Positions 7,041 through 15,421 of a stretch of 64,000 nucleotides of DNA are shown here, piece by piece; within the stretch, counting starts at the first letter, position 1; each line of letters begins with the position of its first letter. Source of the stretch: DASVFB01 sp963766345 (GTDB lineage: Bacteria > Actinomycetota > Thermoleophilia > Gaiellales > Gaiellaceae); contig CAVXZL010000008.1 in assembly GCA_963766345.1 (NCBI GenBank), positions 558,001-622,000 on the forward strand, written 5' to 3'. The notes below the pieces were generated by a model. It did not search any database. It was not told the origin of the DNA and saw only the letters and a program-made list of their open reading frames with translations. Made by a program: the position numbers and the translations under genes.

Positions 7041-7685
7041 ATGGCCACCGACACCCGCATCCCCCTCAGCCGCGAGCGCATCCTCCAGACGGCGCTCGAG
7101 CTCGCCGACGAGAGCGGGATCGAGTCCGTGACGATGCGCAGGCTCGGCCAGGTGCTCGGCTTCGAGGCGATGTCGCTCTACAACCACGTCGCGAACAAGG
7201 ACGACCTGCTCGACGGCGTCCTCGACCTCGTGCTTGCCGAGAGCGAGCCGCCGTCCGCGGACGGTGAATGGGACGAGGCCGTTCGAGCCAGCGCGATCTC
7301 GATCTACACGGCCCTCCGCCGGCACAGCTGGTCGTCGGCGCTGCTGATGACGGGTCGCATCCGCCCCGCGCGGGTGCAGTACATGGACGCCCTGCTGGGA
7401 CGGCTCCGCGAGGCCGGCTTCTCCGCGGAGACGACGTACTCGATCTACCACCTGCTCGACGGCCACATCTTCGGCTTCGCGCTGTGGGAAGCCGGCTACA
7501 ACCTCAACTCCGAGGACGCGGAAGAACTTGCTGCGTCGGTCATGCCGATGCTCGAGGGCTATCCGTACCTGCGCGAGCACGCCGAGCAGCACATGAGCGA
7601 GGGCAGCCACCACGAGGTGAGCGCATTCGAGCTCGGCCTCGATCTGATCCTGGACGGCTTGCGCAAGCTGCACGACGCGGGCTAG
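7041..7685 (+). CDS. TetR/AcrR family transcriptional regulator
   Basis: A 214-residue repressor. The N-terminal helix-turn-helix reads RERILQTALELADESGIESV, then MRRLGQVLGFEAMSLYNHVA (about residues 10-55). The C-terminal ligand domain resembles TetR_C_1 (TYSIYHLLDGHIFGFALWE). ATG 7041 is preferred over TTG 7035. The operator-like repeats directly upstream and the divergent oxidoreductase suggest autoregulation and control of that enzyme, perhaps in response to an electrophile or quinone; the ligand is unknown. Confidence 0.88.
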   Translation: MATDTRIPLSRERILQTALELADESGIESVTMRRLGQVLGFEAMSLYNHVANKDDLLDGVLDLVLAESEPPSADGEWDEAVRASAISIYTALRRHSWSSALLMTGRIRPARVQYMDALLGRLREAGFSAETTYSIYHLLDGHIFGFALWEAGYNLNSEDAEELAASVMPMLEGYPYLREHAEQHMSEGSHHEVSAFELGLDLILDGLRKLHDAG

Positions 7686-7770
7686 CCGTACGTCGAGACG
7701 CAGGGTGCCTCCATCGTCACGAGCCTCATTGCAAGCGAGGCTGCGGTGTATCGAGACGAAAGGAACCGGA

Positions 7771-8457
7771 ATGGCACCCGAACCACCGCAGCAGAAGAAG
7801 AGCACCGGCCTTCTCGTCGGCGGCTCCATCGTCGCGTTACTCGGCGTGATCTTCGTCGCACTCGGCGGAACAGGCATCTGGGCCGAGACACAGCGGGACT
7901 CGAACGGCTACTTCTCTACGCATTCGCATGTCTACAAGAGCAACACCCGCGCGATCGCCAGCGACGGCATCCGCGTCGGCGGCGCCGTGCCGACGTGGTT
8001 CGCCGGCAACGTCCGGCTCGACGTGTCGGGCGACAAGGACGTGTTCGTCGGCATCGCCCGGAAGGCAACGGTCGACGCGTACCTCGCGAACGTCGCGCAC
8101 GCCGAGGCGACCGACCTCGACTTCGATCCGTTCAAGGTCACGTACGTGACCTACGCGGGATCGACGCATCCGGGACGCCCCGGCGACCAGCCCTTCTGGG
8201 AGGCGGCGTCGACGGGAACCGGCTCGCTCGACTGGAAGCTCCGACCGGGCAAGTGGTCGGTCGTCGTGATGAACACCGACGGCTCGAGCAGCGTGTCGGC
8301 AGCGGTTGCCGTCGGCGTCAAGGTGCCGGGGCTCCTCTGGGCGAGCATCGGCTTCACGGCGTTCGGCAGCGCGCTCCTCGCAGGAGCAGTGCTCATGTTC
8401 CGCTCGCGTGAGCGGTCGTACGGGCATGCAGCGACGCCGGCTCCGACACCGGCGTGA
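7771..8457 (+). CDS. Hypothetical membrane protein with extracellular domain
   Basis: A 228-residue protein starting at ATG 7771 after an AAAGGA site. One membrane helix lies at about residues 12-36 (TGLLVGGSIVALLGVIFVAL) and a second near the C-terminus (LLWASIGFTAFGSALLAGAV). The loop between them, about 150 residues with many Thr, Gly and Asp, should face outside and has a beta-rich look (GNVRLDVSGDKDVFVGIARK). The tail RSRERSYGHAATPAPTPA is short and cytoplasmic. No enzymatic motif is visible. Related proteins of this layout occur in actinobacteria, function unknown. Confidence 0.75.
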   Translation: MAPEPPQQKKSTGLLVGGSIVALLGVIFVALGGTGIWAETQRDSNGYFSTHSHVYKSNTRAIASDGIRVGGAVPTWFAGNVRLDVSGDKDVFVGIARKATVDAYLANVAHAEATDLDFDPFKVTYVTYAGSTHPGRPGDQPFWEAASTGTGSLDWKLRPGKWSVVVMNTDGSSSVSAAVAVGVKVPGLLWASIGFTAFGSALLAGAVLMFRSRERSYGHAATPAPTPA

Positions 8458-8467
8458 GACTCGAGCC

Positions 8468-8502
8468 TGAGTTCGCTACGCCGCAACGGCGTGGCGAGCT
8501 CA
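8468..8502. terminator. Bidirectional hairpin between convergent genes
   Basis: TGAGTTCGCTACGCCG (8468-8483), loop CAA and CGGCGTGGCGAGCTCA (8487-8502) give a 16-bp stem in which two positions are wobble pairs. It starts 11 bases after the plus-strand stop and overlaps the stop codon of the minus-strand gene. Confidence 0.6.
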
Positions 8503-10833
8503 GCCGCCCGAGTCGCCGATCTTAGGAATGAAGGTCGTCAGGCCCGACAGAAGATCGTGCCCGGCCTGTTGGGGGTCGCCCGAGTAGATCTGCTGGACGA
8601 TCCCGATCAACGCGATCAGCGCGGGCGCGGCGTACGCCGTGATGCCGCGCACGGTCGTCAGGCGATAACCCGACACCAGCTCACGCCATTCCCACCAAAC
8701 TGCCTCGAGGTCGAGGCGGATGCCGACGCCGATGTAGAACAGGACGAGGACGAACGCGCGAAAGAGCCAGTGCTCGTCGGCCGGTCCCACGAGCAGCGCG
8801 CCGATGCCGACGGAGCCCGCGTAGACCGCAGCGAGAGCGAGCCCTTTCAACACCGCATTTCGTCCGGGCAGGTACGCCAACAGCCAACCGAGGCACAGCG
8901 CGGCCGCGACCCAGAAGATCGCCTCGTTCGCGATCCACGTCAGGAGGTACGGGAAGTCTTCGGTGGAATCCAGCGCGAACGCTCGACCGAGGCGCGCGTC
9001 GAGCAGGATGTACACGTAGAAGCCGAAGGGCACGGCCGCGAGCGGCAGCGCAAGTCGCGCCGCGCGCACGCCGTTCTCCCACCACCCCACGCCGGGTCCG
9101 CGCCCGAGCAGGCGCCCGTCGCTCGCGCCGTCCCGGACGCGAAGCGCAAGCACGAGGAGTGCAGGAAACGCGAACACGAAGGCAACCGGCAGCGGCACGT
9201 TCAGTCGGTCGACGAACCCTCCCCGGCCGACGACGTACGCCGCGAACACAAGGGGGACGGCGAGCCGCAACCAGTTCGAATTTTGTCCGAATGATCGCCC
9301 CGGCGAGCGCGACGCACGCATCAGCGCCAGCAGCGCCAGGAACATCGCGATCGGCAGCGCGAAGAGAGACGCCGTGACGAGCGACAAGCCCGAATAGACG
9401 AAACCGCTGGTCAGCAGCCGCTCCGTGAGTCCGCCCCGTTCGACGCTTGTTTCGTGCTGGATACCCCAGAGCCAGTGGCCGCCGATGAACAGCCCCAGCG
9501 TGAGCGCCGCGCCCGAGATCAGGCGGCGGCGCGGCAGCAACGTGGCCTTGACCCAGGACGAGCTTCGGGCGGCGAGCGTGACGCAGACGACTGCCGCGCA
9601 CCCGAAGAGCGTCGCCGCCGCGGCGATCACGAACGCGGCACTCGCGGCCGCCATGCCTGCGTGATACGCCGAGTAGTCCTCCCTGACGGTGTCGAGGACG
9701 AGTGGTTTGTCGGAGGTGACGTCAGCGGCTGCGAGGGCGGCCGCCGTCACGAGCGCAAGCACCACGACTGCGGCGAAGCGGACCCGCCGCATCCCCCACC
9801 CCGCGACGCGCGCCGTTAGAGACACCACGACGAGCACTCCGATCCCGAGCGCCATGACGCCGATGACGTTCGCGACCTCGAAGAGCCTGTCGGCCGCGTC
9901 CCACCAGCCTCGGGCATTCCGTCCGAGTCGATCGGCGTGATCGAAGACGAATTCCGGAAGGACGCGCGCCCACCACGCGGCAACGAGGACGAGCGACAGC
10001 CAAAGGGCTGCGCGCAGGACGCTTCCGAGGTCGGCCGCCGCGGTGAGGCCCTGCTTGCGGGCGCGGCGCAGCACCCACGCTCCGAGCAGGAACACCAGCA
10101 GGAGCGGCATGTAGTCGACTGGCGGGTAGAAGAGACGGAACCATCCCGCGCGCGTGCGAACGCCGGTGACGAAGTTCTCCGACGCGCGCACGACGCATGC
10201 GTCGAACGCCTTGGGCCAGTGACGCCGGACGTGCCATTTGATGTCGCCGGACCCGTCGTCGCTCATGGGGAAGGGCCGGACCGACTCGACGTCGTACCCC
10301 CGAAGGCGAAGCTCGACGACGCCCGGAAGGACGGCGTCGTCTGCGTCCGGCCGGTTGAGGTGAAGGCAGAAGGCCTTCTCGCTCTGATCCATGTTCCAGT
10401 GCCGGCCGACGTCGACCGTCAGGTCGAGCACGTGCCGCGAGACGGCGACGCGCGGCCTCCGAAGGTCCCTGCGTTCGGTCCAGTAGTAGTCGTAGTCCGG
10501 GAAGAGGCCTGTTCGGCCGAGGATCTTCTTCAGCGCTGCGTCGAACTGCTCGGTGTCCGGTGCTTGCCGCCGTAGGACGCGCACCGCCGGCCCCGAGGAG
10601 CGCAGGCGCAACTCGACCGTCTCGCGCCAGGCGCTGAACGAACCGCCGTACGTCCGCGTCAGCGCGTCACGCGAGATCTCGGTGACGTAGTGGAAGCGCG
10701 GCGGCGGCGTCTTCTCGGCAGCGGTTGCGACATGTGGCGCTGCCAGCGCGGCTCCGCACATCGAAAGCGCGCACAGGGTGCGAAATACGCCGCAGGCGAC
10801 TCGCCGGGAAATGTCGCGCGTGGTGACGACCAT
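8500..10833 (-). CDS. Large polytopic membrane protein with N-terminal extracellular domain, unknown function
   Basis: A 777-residue protein. It opens with a signal-like segment (about residues 12-40, ending AAPHVATAAE). About 200 residues of soluble domain follow (for example FHYVTEISRDALTRTYGGSF and YYWTERRDLRRPRVAVS), then roughly 13 membrane helices from residue 240 to the end. Helices include MPLLLVFLLGAWVLRRA, FAAVVVLALVTAAALAAA and AYAAPALIALIGIVQQIYSG. No transporter, kinase or glycosyltransferase motif is recognised. It stands alone on its strand, with about 60 bases to the next upstream gene. Confidence 0.75.
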   Translation of the reverse strand: MVVTTRDISRRVACGVFRTLCALSMCGAALAAPHVATAAEKTPPPRFHYVTEISRDALTRTYGGSFSAWRETVELRLRSSGPAVRVLRRQAPDTEQFDAALKKILGRTGLFPDYDYYWTERRDLRRPRVAVSRHVLDLTVDVGRHWNMDQSEKAFCLHLNRPDADDAVLPGVVELRLRGYDVESVRPFPMSDDGSGDIKWHVRRHWPKAFDACVVRASENFVTGVRTRAGWFRLFYPPVDYMPLLLVFLLGAWVLRRARKQGLTAAADLGSVLRAALWLSLVLVAAWWARVLPEFVFDHADRLGRNARGWWDAADRLFEVANVIGVMALGIGVLVVVSLTARVAGWGMRRVRFAAVVVLALVTAAALAAADVTSDKPLVLDTVREDYSAYHAGMAAASAAFVIAAAATLFGCAAVVCVTLAARSSSWVKATLLPRRRLISGAALTLGLFIGGHWLWGIQHETSVERGGLTERLLTSGFVYSGLSLVTASLFALPIAMFLALLALMRASRSPGRSFGQNSNWLRLAVPLVFAAYVVGRGGFVDRLNVPLPVAFVFAFPALLVLALRVRDGASDGRLLGRGPGVGWWENGVRAARLALPLAAVPFGFYVYILLDARLGRAFALDSTEDFPYLLTWIANEAIFWVAAALCLGWLLAYLPGRNAVLKGLALAAVYAGSVGIGALLVGPADEHWLFRAFVLVLFYIGVGIRLDLEAVWWEWRELVSGYRLTTVRGITAYAAPALIALIGIVQQIYSGDPQQAGHDLLSGLTTFIPKIGDSGG

Positions 10834-10894
10834 CGCTGCCCACGCGCAGTCCTAACAGCGCGTGCGGACGTCTAACGAAGATCCCTTACGCCGC

Positions 10895-11800
10895 TCAACG
10901 GGGCGGCGGGAAGCGAACGTGCATGTGGAACTCGTGGCCCGGCCAGGGCATGACGACGTCGGCCGGGCCCAGGAAGCCGGACGAGACGTCGACGAAGATC
11001 TTCTGCGCGCCCGCAGCGACGAAGCGGTCGAGCAGGTCCTGCGCGAGCCGGTGATCGATCTGCGCTGTCGCGATCGGCGCGAGCAGGCGGCGATCACGCC
11101 GTGGAAAGTAGACGTCGACGTCGAGCCCGTTCTGATGCGAGACGTGATCGTCCATCTGGCCGCCGTGCGTGCGGCTGATGTCGCCGACGACGACGCGCGG
11201 CGCGTGCGGGTGCGCGGCGCGATACGCGTGCGTCACGGAGATGACCGCGCGAATCGTGCGCTCGTTGGCGTACAGCCGCTCCGGCAGGTTCGGCCTGCTG
11301 TCGGTGATCGGGTTCCACGTGACCCAGTCCGGCCCCTTGATCGGCAGCTGAGTGCCGTCTTCGAGGCTCCCGCCGTACGGGAGGCCGAGCGACCGCGCGT
11401 GGTGCCATTCGACCTTCGGGAACGCGTGCACTCGGGCCACGGTCCGGTGGACGTGCTGCTCGTGCTTCGGAGCGCGCTCGGCGAGCGCGAGGATCCCGTC
11501 CTCGAAGCGGAAGGTCAGGCTGGGCGGGTCTTCCGCGAGAACGAGGTTGCCGCGGCCGCCGTCGGCACGAAGCCCGGCGAGCATCAACGTCACAGCCGGC
11601 GAGATTACGATCGCCGACGCCCTGGCCCTACGAGCGTGGCGTCGGCGCGACCATGCCTCACGGCGTCTGCGCGAAGCCGCGAGCCCCGGCGGGTCGCTCG
11701 GCAACGACGGAAGGGGAAAGTCCACGAGCGCGGGCACACCGCCTGCCTCGGGAACCCAGAGCTCAGCGTCGAGCCATAACTCACCGCGCCTCCACCCCAT
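10895..11800 (-). CDS. MepA-like penicillin-insensitive murein endopeptidase (M74)
   Basis: A 301-residue frame with the M74 signature HGGQMDDHVSHQNGLDVDVY and, near the end, GHEFHMHVRF; these contain the zinc-binding histidines and aspartate of LAS-type murein endopeptidases. Around residue 60-80 a hydrophobic segment (ASAIVISPAVTLMLAGL) would anchor or export the enzyme. The first 60 residues are basic and of low complexity, so a later start is possible. The predicted role is cutting of peptide crosslinks in the cell wall. In E. coli mepA encodes this activity; here the family assignment is firm but the substrate is inferred. Confidence 0.8.
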   Translation of the reverse strand: MGWRRGELWLDAELWVPEAGGVPALVDFPLPSLPSDPPGLAASRRRREAWSRRRHARRARASAIVISPAVTLMLAGLRADGGRGNLVLAEDPPSLTFRFEDGILALAERAPKHEQHVHRTVARVHAFPKVEWHHARSLGLPYGGSLEDGTQLPIKGPDWVTWNPITDSRPNLPERLYANERTIRAVISVTHAYRAAHPHAPRVVVGDISRTHGGQMDDHVSHQNGLDVDVYFPRRDRRLLAPIATAQIDHRLAQDLLDRFVAAGAQKIFVDVSSGFLGPADVVMPWPGHEFHMHVRFPPPR

Positions 11801-11855
11801 GGAGAAGCGCGTTCGCCGATGCCGCGCGGTGTCCTGCGCAGACGCACAAATGCAG

Positions 11856-12216
11856 TGGAGGCGGCGGGAATCGAACCCGCGTCCGCGGACGCACCGACAG
11901 AACGTCTACAAGCTTAGGCTGCCCTTTGATCTCGCCCGGACGGCCGGAGTGCAGCCGCCCTACCGCCGGGCCAGCCATCCTTTGGTCTCACGCCTCCGAC
12001 GATTGGCTCTTCTTCGGCGCCAGCCCGTTTGTTGACGCCGCTACCCGAGCCACGGGCCGAGCTCGGAGCGACGCGTCACCTAACTGTTAGTTAGGCGGCG
12101 AGTGCGAGATTGTCGTTCGCACTTGCTTTATGTCCCGGTTGTTTTAGGAGGCCGACCGGGGACCTCCGCTTGCAGCTCTGCCGGAGAACCGACCACGTCG
12201 AGACCTGGTCGCCCCC
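11856..12216 (-). ncRNA. ssrA: Transfer-messenger RNA (tmRNA)
   Basis: The ends form the alanine tRNA-like acceptor: GGGGGCG (12216-12210) pairs with CGCCTCC (11863-11857), followed by discriminator A; CCA is not encoded. The T-arm reads GCGGGTTCGATTCCCGC, and the 5' side has the tmRNA-typical GGTCTCGACGTGG. The tag frame begins at GCA 12126 and encodes A-SANDNLALAA before TAA (12093-12091). The length, about 361 nt, is normal. With SmpB and RNase R, both encoded within 5 kb, it rescues ribosomes stalled on broken mRNAs and marks the peptides for proteolysis. Confidence 0.95.
12091..12126 (-). other. tmRNA proteolysis-tag reading frame
   Basis: Resume codon GCA followed by codons for SANDNLALAA and a TAA stop. 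The LALAA end is the ClpXP-type degron found in actinobacterial tags. Confidence 0.85.
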
Positions 12217-12228
12217 GTATGTCCACAC

Positions 12229-12234
12229 AGTCTA
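12229..12234 (-). promoter_or_regulatory. Probable -10 box of the tmRNA promoter
   Basis: TAGACT on the minus strand lies 12 bases before the 5' end of the tmRNA, the right distance for a -10 element. No good -35 is seen at 16-18 bases upstream; the region lies inside the start of the divergent acetyltransferase gene. Confidence 0.35.
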
Positions 12235-12240
12235 GCCTCG

Positions 12241-13143
12241 ATGCGCGTGAGCGTCCGCGTGCGAACTTGCTCCTCCACGGCCGAGCTGCAGCGGTCGCTC
12301 GAGATCTACAACGAGGTCTGGCCGCACCGCGCCGTGACCGCGACGGACGTCGACGCCTGGAAGAGCGCCGCGATCGCGAGCATCGAGTTCCTCGGCGCGC
12401 TCGACGGCGTCGACGCCGGCTCGGCGGCGGCCGCGCTCGAGGCCTCGCGCACGAAGCTCGTCTCGATGCCGCTCACCGTGCTCGCGCAGCACCGGCGGGC
12501 AGGCGTGGGATCGGCCCTCCTCGAAGCCGTGACGTCGTGGGCCGCGGAGCAGGGTGCGCAGCAGATCGAGACGCGCGTGGAGGCGGACGACCGCGAGAGC
12601 CTCGAGTTCGCGCTGCGACGCGGCTTTCACGAGCATTCGCGGGAGGACGGTCTCGAGCTGACGTTGAGCGACTTCGAGCCACCGTCGCTCGATCCGCCTG
12701 CGGGCGTCGAGGTCGTCACGCTCGCGGAGCGGCCCGACATGGCGCGCGGCGTGTACGAGGTCGCCGCGGAGGCGCTCATCGACATTCCGGGAAGCGAGGA
12801 CTGGCTCCCGCCGCCGTTCGAGCAGTTCGTCGCCTCCCACCTGCGCGGCCTGGTGATCTTCGTCGCCCTCTCCGACGGCGAGGCGATCGGCTACGCAAAG
12901 CTGGTCGGTCGCCCCGACGGTCGCACGGCCGATCACGGAATCACGGCCGTCCGCCGCGGTTGGCGCAACCGCGGCGTCGCGCAAGCGCTGAAGCGCGCGC
13001 AGATCGCGTGGGCGACAACGCACGGCATCGACCGGCTGACCGCGGCGAACGAAGAGCGCAACGCGCCGATGCAGCACATCAATTCTTTACTTGGATTCCG
13101 CTCCATTCCTGGGCGCGTGCGCCTACGCGCGCCCGTCGGCTGA
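12241..13143 (+). CDS. Double-GNAT acetyltransferase
   Basis: A 300-residue protein with two GNAT folds. The first has the acetyl-CoA loop VLAQHRRAGVGSALLEAVTS (about residues 80-100) and the second VRRGWRNRGVAQALKRAQIA (about 238-258). The second also has the late NEERNAPMQHINSLLGF pattern found in GNAT enzymes acting on small amines. Each half has the R/Q-x-x-G-x-G/A phosphate-binding pattern, so both may bind acetyl-CoA. The ATG start at 12241 is only seven bases from the tmRNA -10 box, so the two divergent promoters overlap. The substrate is unknown. Confidence 0.85.
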   Translation: MRVSVRVRTCSSTAELQRSLEIYNEVWPHRAVTATDVDAWKSAAIASIEFLGALDGVDAGSAAAALEASRTKLVSMPLTVLAQHRRAGVGSALLEAVTSWAAEQGAQQIETRVEADDRESLEFALRRGFHEHSREDGLELTLSDFEPPSLDPPAGVEVVTLAERPDMARGVYEVAAEALIDIPGSEDWLPPPFEQFVASHLRGLVIFVALSDGEAIGYAKLVGRPDGRTADHGITAVRRGWRNRGVAQALKRAQIAWATTHGIDRLTAANEERNAPMQHINSLLGFRSIPGRVRLRAPVG

Positions 13144-13166
13144 TCGTCGCTACGCTCGACGCGCGG

Positions 13167-14975
13167 ATGTCGAAGGGGTTGCACGTCGTCGCGTTGGCCG
13201 CTGCGTTCGCGCTCGTCGCGACGTTTGGAGCTGCGGCGCCGCGCGCGCTCGCTTCGCCGAAGAGCGAGTGCCTCCGTGCGACCTTCTACTCGCCGGCCGA
13301 CTGGCTCAGGCTTGCGACCAAACTCAAGGCGCACAACGTGCCGTGCGCGCAGTACTACGTCACGATCCCGCCGCTCGCCGCGGAGAAGACGACGTTCCGG
13401 CCTGACCAGCCGTGGCGCATCCGCGCGCTCGGCCCGAACTTCCACGCCGTCGCGGAGATCAGCTACAACGGCTGGGGCAGGTGGATCGCCGCGAACGGCT
13501 CGAGCTGGTACGACGCAGGCGTCGAAGCGCGCAAGCGGATGGCGGCGCAGGGATTCGACGTCGCCGCCGGCGATACGTGGGCGATCAACGAATCGTCGTC
13601 CGCCGTGAGGACGGGCGCGGGCCTTGCGCGCCAGAACCTCCGCGACCTCGTGCGCGGGCTCTACACCGGCGCGGGCGGCACACCGGTCAAGGGAATCGTG
13701 TTCGTCGTCGGCGTGGGCCAGACGGGAACGAGCCTCTCGACGTACAAGGGGACGCTGCAGCTCTGGTTCGCCGACGAGGCGTTCTGGAGCGACATGAGCT
13801 CGTACGTGAGCGACTGGTCGCAGGAGGTGTACGGCGACGTCACGAAGTACGCGGTCGCCGGGGCAACGCCCGACGTACGGCGCGACGAGCTGAACGCATG
13901 GCTGCAGCATCCGCTCTCGCTCGCGAGCGCCTCGCCGCCGGACGAGGTCAACACCGCGAGAACGTTCCTGCAGAGCGCGTACACCCCGCTCGCGAACGCA
14001 GCGTGGCGGTACGGCGCAGGCTCGGGGTTCGGCGGAACCGACGTCCCGACGGCGGTGATGCAGGACTACGTGTCGGCCCAGACGTATGCGATGCGCTCGG
14101 CGGGCGCTCACCTCGGCTTCGCGTGGACGCCGAAGCGGCCGGAAGGCGAGTCGTCGACGCAGTTCGCGGCGGAGAGCGGTGCGCTCCTCGACCGGCTTGC
14201 GAAGGCCATCCACGACTCCGTCTCGGCGCCCGAGGCCGCGTGCGCCGGCGACGTGCACCGTCTTCCGCTCGCCGGCGCGTCGTTCAACGAAGGCTGGCAC
14301 GACTTCGCGACCTGGTCGCCCGCGGAGCTCGAGATCTCGACGCCTGCGGTGACGGCGGTGGCGGGAACCGCCGTCGGGCCGCTCACCGTCCGGCTGAAGC
14401 TCGCCGGCATCGTGCGTCCCGACACGCAGCCGGTGAACGTGACGCTGACGTCGAGCTCCGCGCAGGCGAGCTTCGCGACGGCTCCCGACGGGCCGTGGTC
14501 GCCGACGCTGTCGCTGCAGATCCCCGTCGGCGCGACGGACGCGGGCTTCTACTACCGGGACGCGGCCGCGGGATCGCCGAGCATCGGCGTGAGCGCGCCC
14601 GGCCGGGTCGGCGACGAGCAGGTCGAGACGATCGTCGCGCCCGCGAAGCCGGCGAGCGCGCCGAAGCCGAAGCCCGTTCCCACCGTGCGCGTCGTGAAGG
14701 TCGCCTACGCGCTGAAGCACGGCAAGCTGAGCGTCGCGCTGACGACCGTCGACGCGCGGCGACAGCGTGTCGGGCAGGCGTCCGTCCGGCTCGCGTTGAG
14801 ACGCAACGGCCGCTGGTACGGCGCCGTCTCGGTTCGGACGACTGCGCGCGGCGTGGCCGTCTTCACACGTGCGACGCGCGCGGGCTGCTACTCGGTGAAC
14901 GTCGTGCGCGTGCAGGCGAAGGGCTTCGCGTGGAACAAGCTCACGCCGAAGAACGGCTTCTGCCTGAAGACTTGA
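13167..14975 (+). CDS. Secreted protein of unknown function, possible glycosidase-like fold
   Basis: A 602-residue protein with a clear signal peptide (MSKGLHVVALAAAFALVATF, cleavage near ALA-SP). Residues about 35-370 look like a TIM-barrel glycosidase-like domain (CAQYYVTIPPL, ISYNGWGRWIA, DTWAINESSS, GIVFVVGVGQ), but I cannot place it in a known family. A beta-sandwich domain follows (AVTAVAGTAVGPLTVRLKLA), then a lysine/proline linker (AKPASAPKPKPVPTV) and a C-terminal Ig-like repeat ending in GFCLKT. The multi-domain plan fits a cell-surface enzyme or adhesin. Its 3' end overlaps smpB by 35 bases, convergently. Confidence 0.75.
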   Translation: MSKGLHVVALAAAFALVATFGAAAPRALASPKSECLRATFYSPADWLRLATKLKAHNVPCAQYYVTIPPLAAEKTTFRPDQPWRIRALGPNFHAVAEISYNGWGRWIAANGSSWYDAGVEARKRMAAQGFDVAAGDTWAINESSSAVRTGAGLARQNLRDLVRGLYTGAGGTPVKGIVFVVGVGQTGTSLSTYKGTLQLWFADEAFWSDMSSYVSDWSQEVYGDVTKYAVAGATPDVRRDELNAWLQHPLSLASASPPDEVNTARTFLQSAYTPLANAAWRYGAGSGFGGTDVPTAVMQDYVSAQTYAMRSAGAHLGFAWTPKRPEGESSTQFAAESGALLDRLAKAIHDSVSAPEAACAGDVHRLPLAGASFNEGWHDFATWSPAELEISTPAVTAVAGTAVGPLTVRLKLAGIVRPDTQPVNVTLTSSSAQASFATAPDGPWSPTLSLQIPVGATDAGFYYRDAAAGSPSIGVSAPGRVGDEQVETIVAPAKPASAPKPKPVPTVRVVKVAYALKHGKLSVALTTVDARRQRVGQASVRLALRRNGRWYGAVSVRTTARGVAVFTRATRAGCYSVNVVRVQAKGFAWNKLTPKNGFCLKT

Positions 14976-15411
14976 GCTCGCGCTCGATCTGCCTGGCCGC
15001 GTCGCGCTTCGCGATGTCGCGCCGCTTGTCCCGCTGCTCCTTGCCGCGCGCGAGCGCGACCTCGACCTTGACCTTGCCGTCCTTGAAGTAGAGCCGCGTC
15101 GGGACGAGCGTCAGCCCGCGCTCGCGCACCTTGCCGTACAGGGATGCGATCTCCTTGCGGTGGAGGAGCAGCTTGCGGTCGCGGTCGGGCTCGTGGTTGT
15201 TGACGTTGCCCTGGCCGTACTCGGCGATGTGGGCGCCGATCAGCCACGCTTCGCCGTTTCGAATGTCCGCGTACGCCTGCTGCAGCGTCGCGCCCCCGTC
15301 ACGCATCGACTTCACCTCGGTGCCGGTGAGCACGAGGCCGGCCTCGTAGCGCTCGAGCAGGTGATACTCGTGCCGCGCCTTCCGATTTTCCGCAATGACC
15401 TTGACCGCCAT
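14941..15411 (-). CDS. smpB: SsrA-binding protein SmpB
   Basis: A 156-residue protein covering the whole SmpB family: N-terminal ENRKARHEYHLLERYEAGLV, central GTEVKSMRDGGATLQQAYAD, then GQGNVNNHEPDRDRKLLLHR, and a basic C-terminal tail (KEQRDKRRDIAKRDAARQIE) that enters the decoding centre. It binds tmRNA and delivers it to stalled ribosomes. The gene follows the RNase R gene by 10 bases, and ssrA lies 2.7 kb away, so the whole trans-translation set is grouped here. Confidence 0.97.
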   Translation of the reverse strand: MAVKVIAENRKARHEYHLLERYEAGLVLTGTEVKSMRDGGATLQQAYADIRNGEAWLIGAHIAEYGQGNVNNHEPDRDRKLLLHRKEIASLYGKVRERGLTLVPTRLYFKDGKVKVEVALARGKEQRDKRRDIAKRDAARQIERELKSSGRSRSSA

Positions 15412-15421
15412 GGCGCCAACG

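Noticed and set aside
11856..11930. tRNA-like T-arm and acceptor end resembling a tRNA gene
   Set aside because: The anticodon arm is missing and the 5' acceptor strand is 350 bases away; it is the 3' part of the tmRNA.
12102..13166. Longer start for the secreted 602-residue protein
   Set aside because: The upstream in-frame extension runs through the tmRNA and the acetyltransferase gene; ATG 13167 begins a proper signal peptide.
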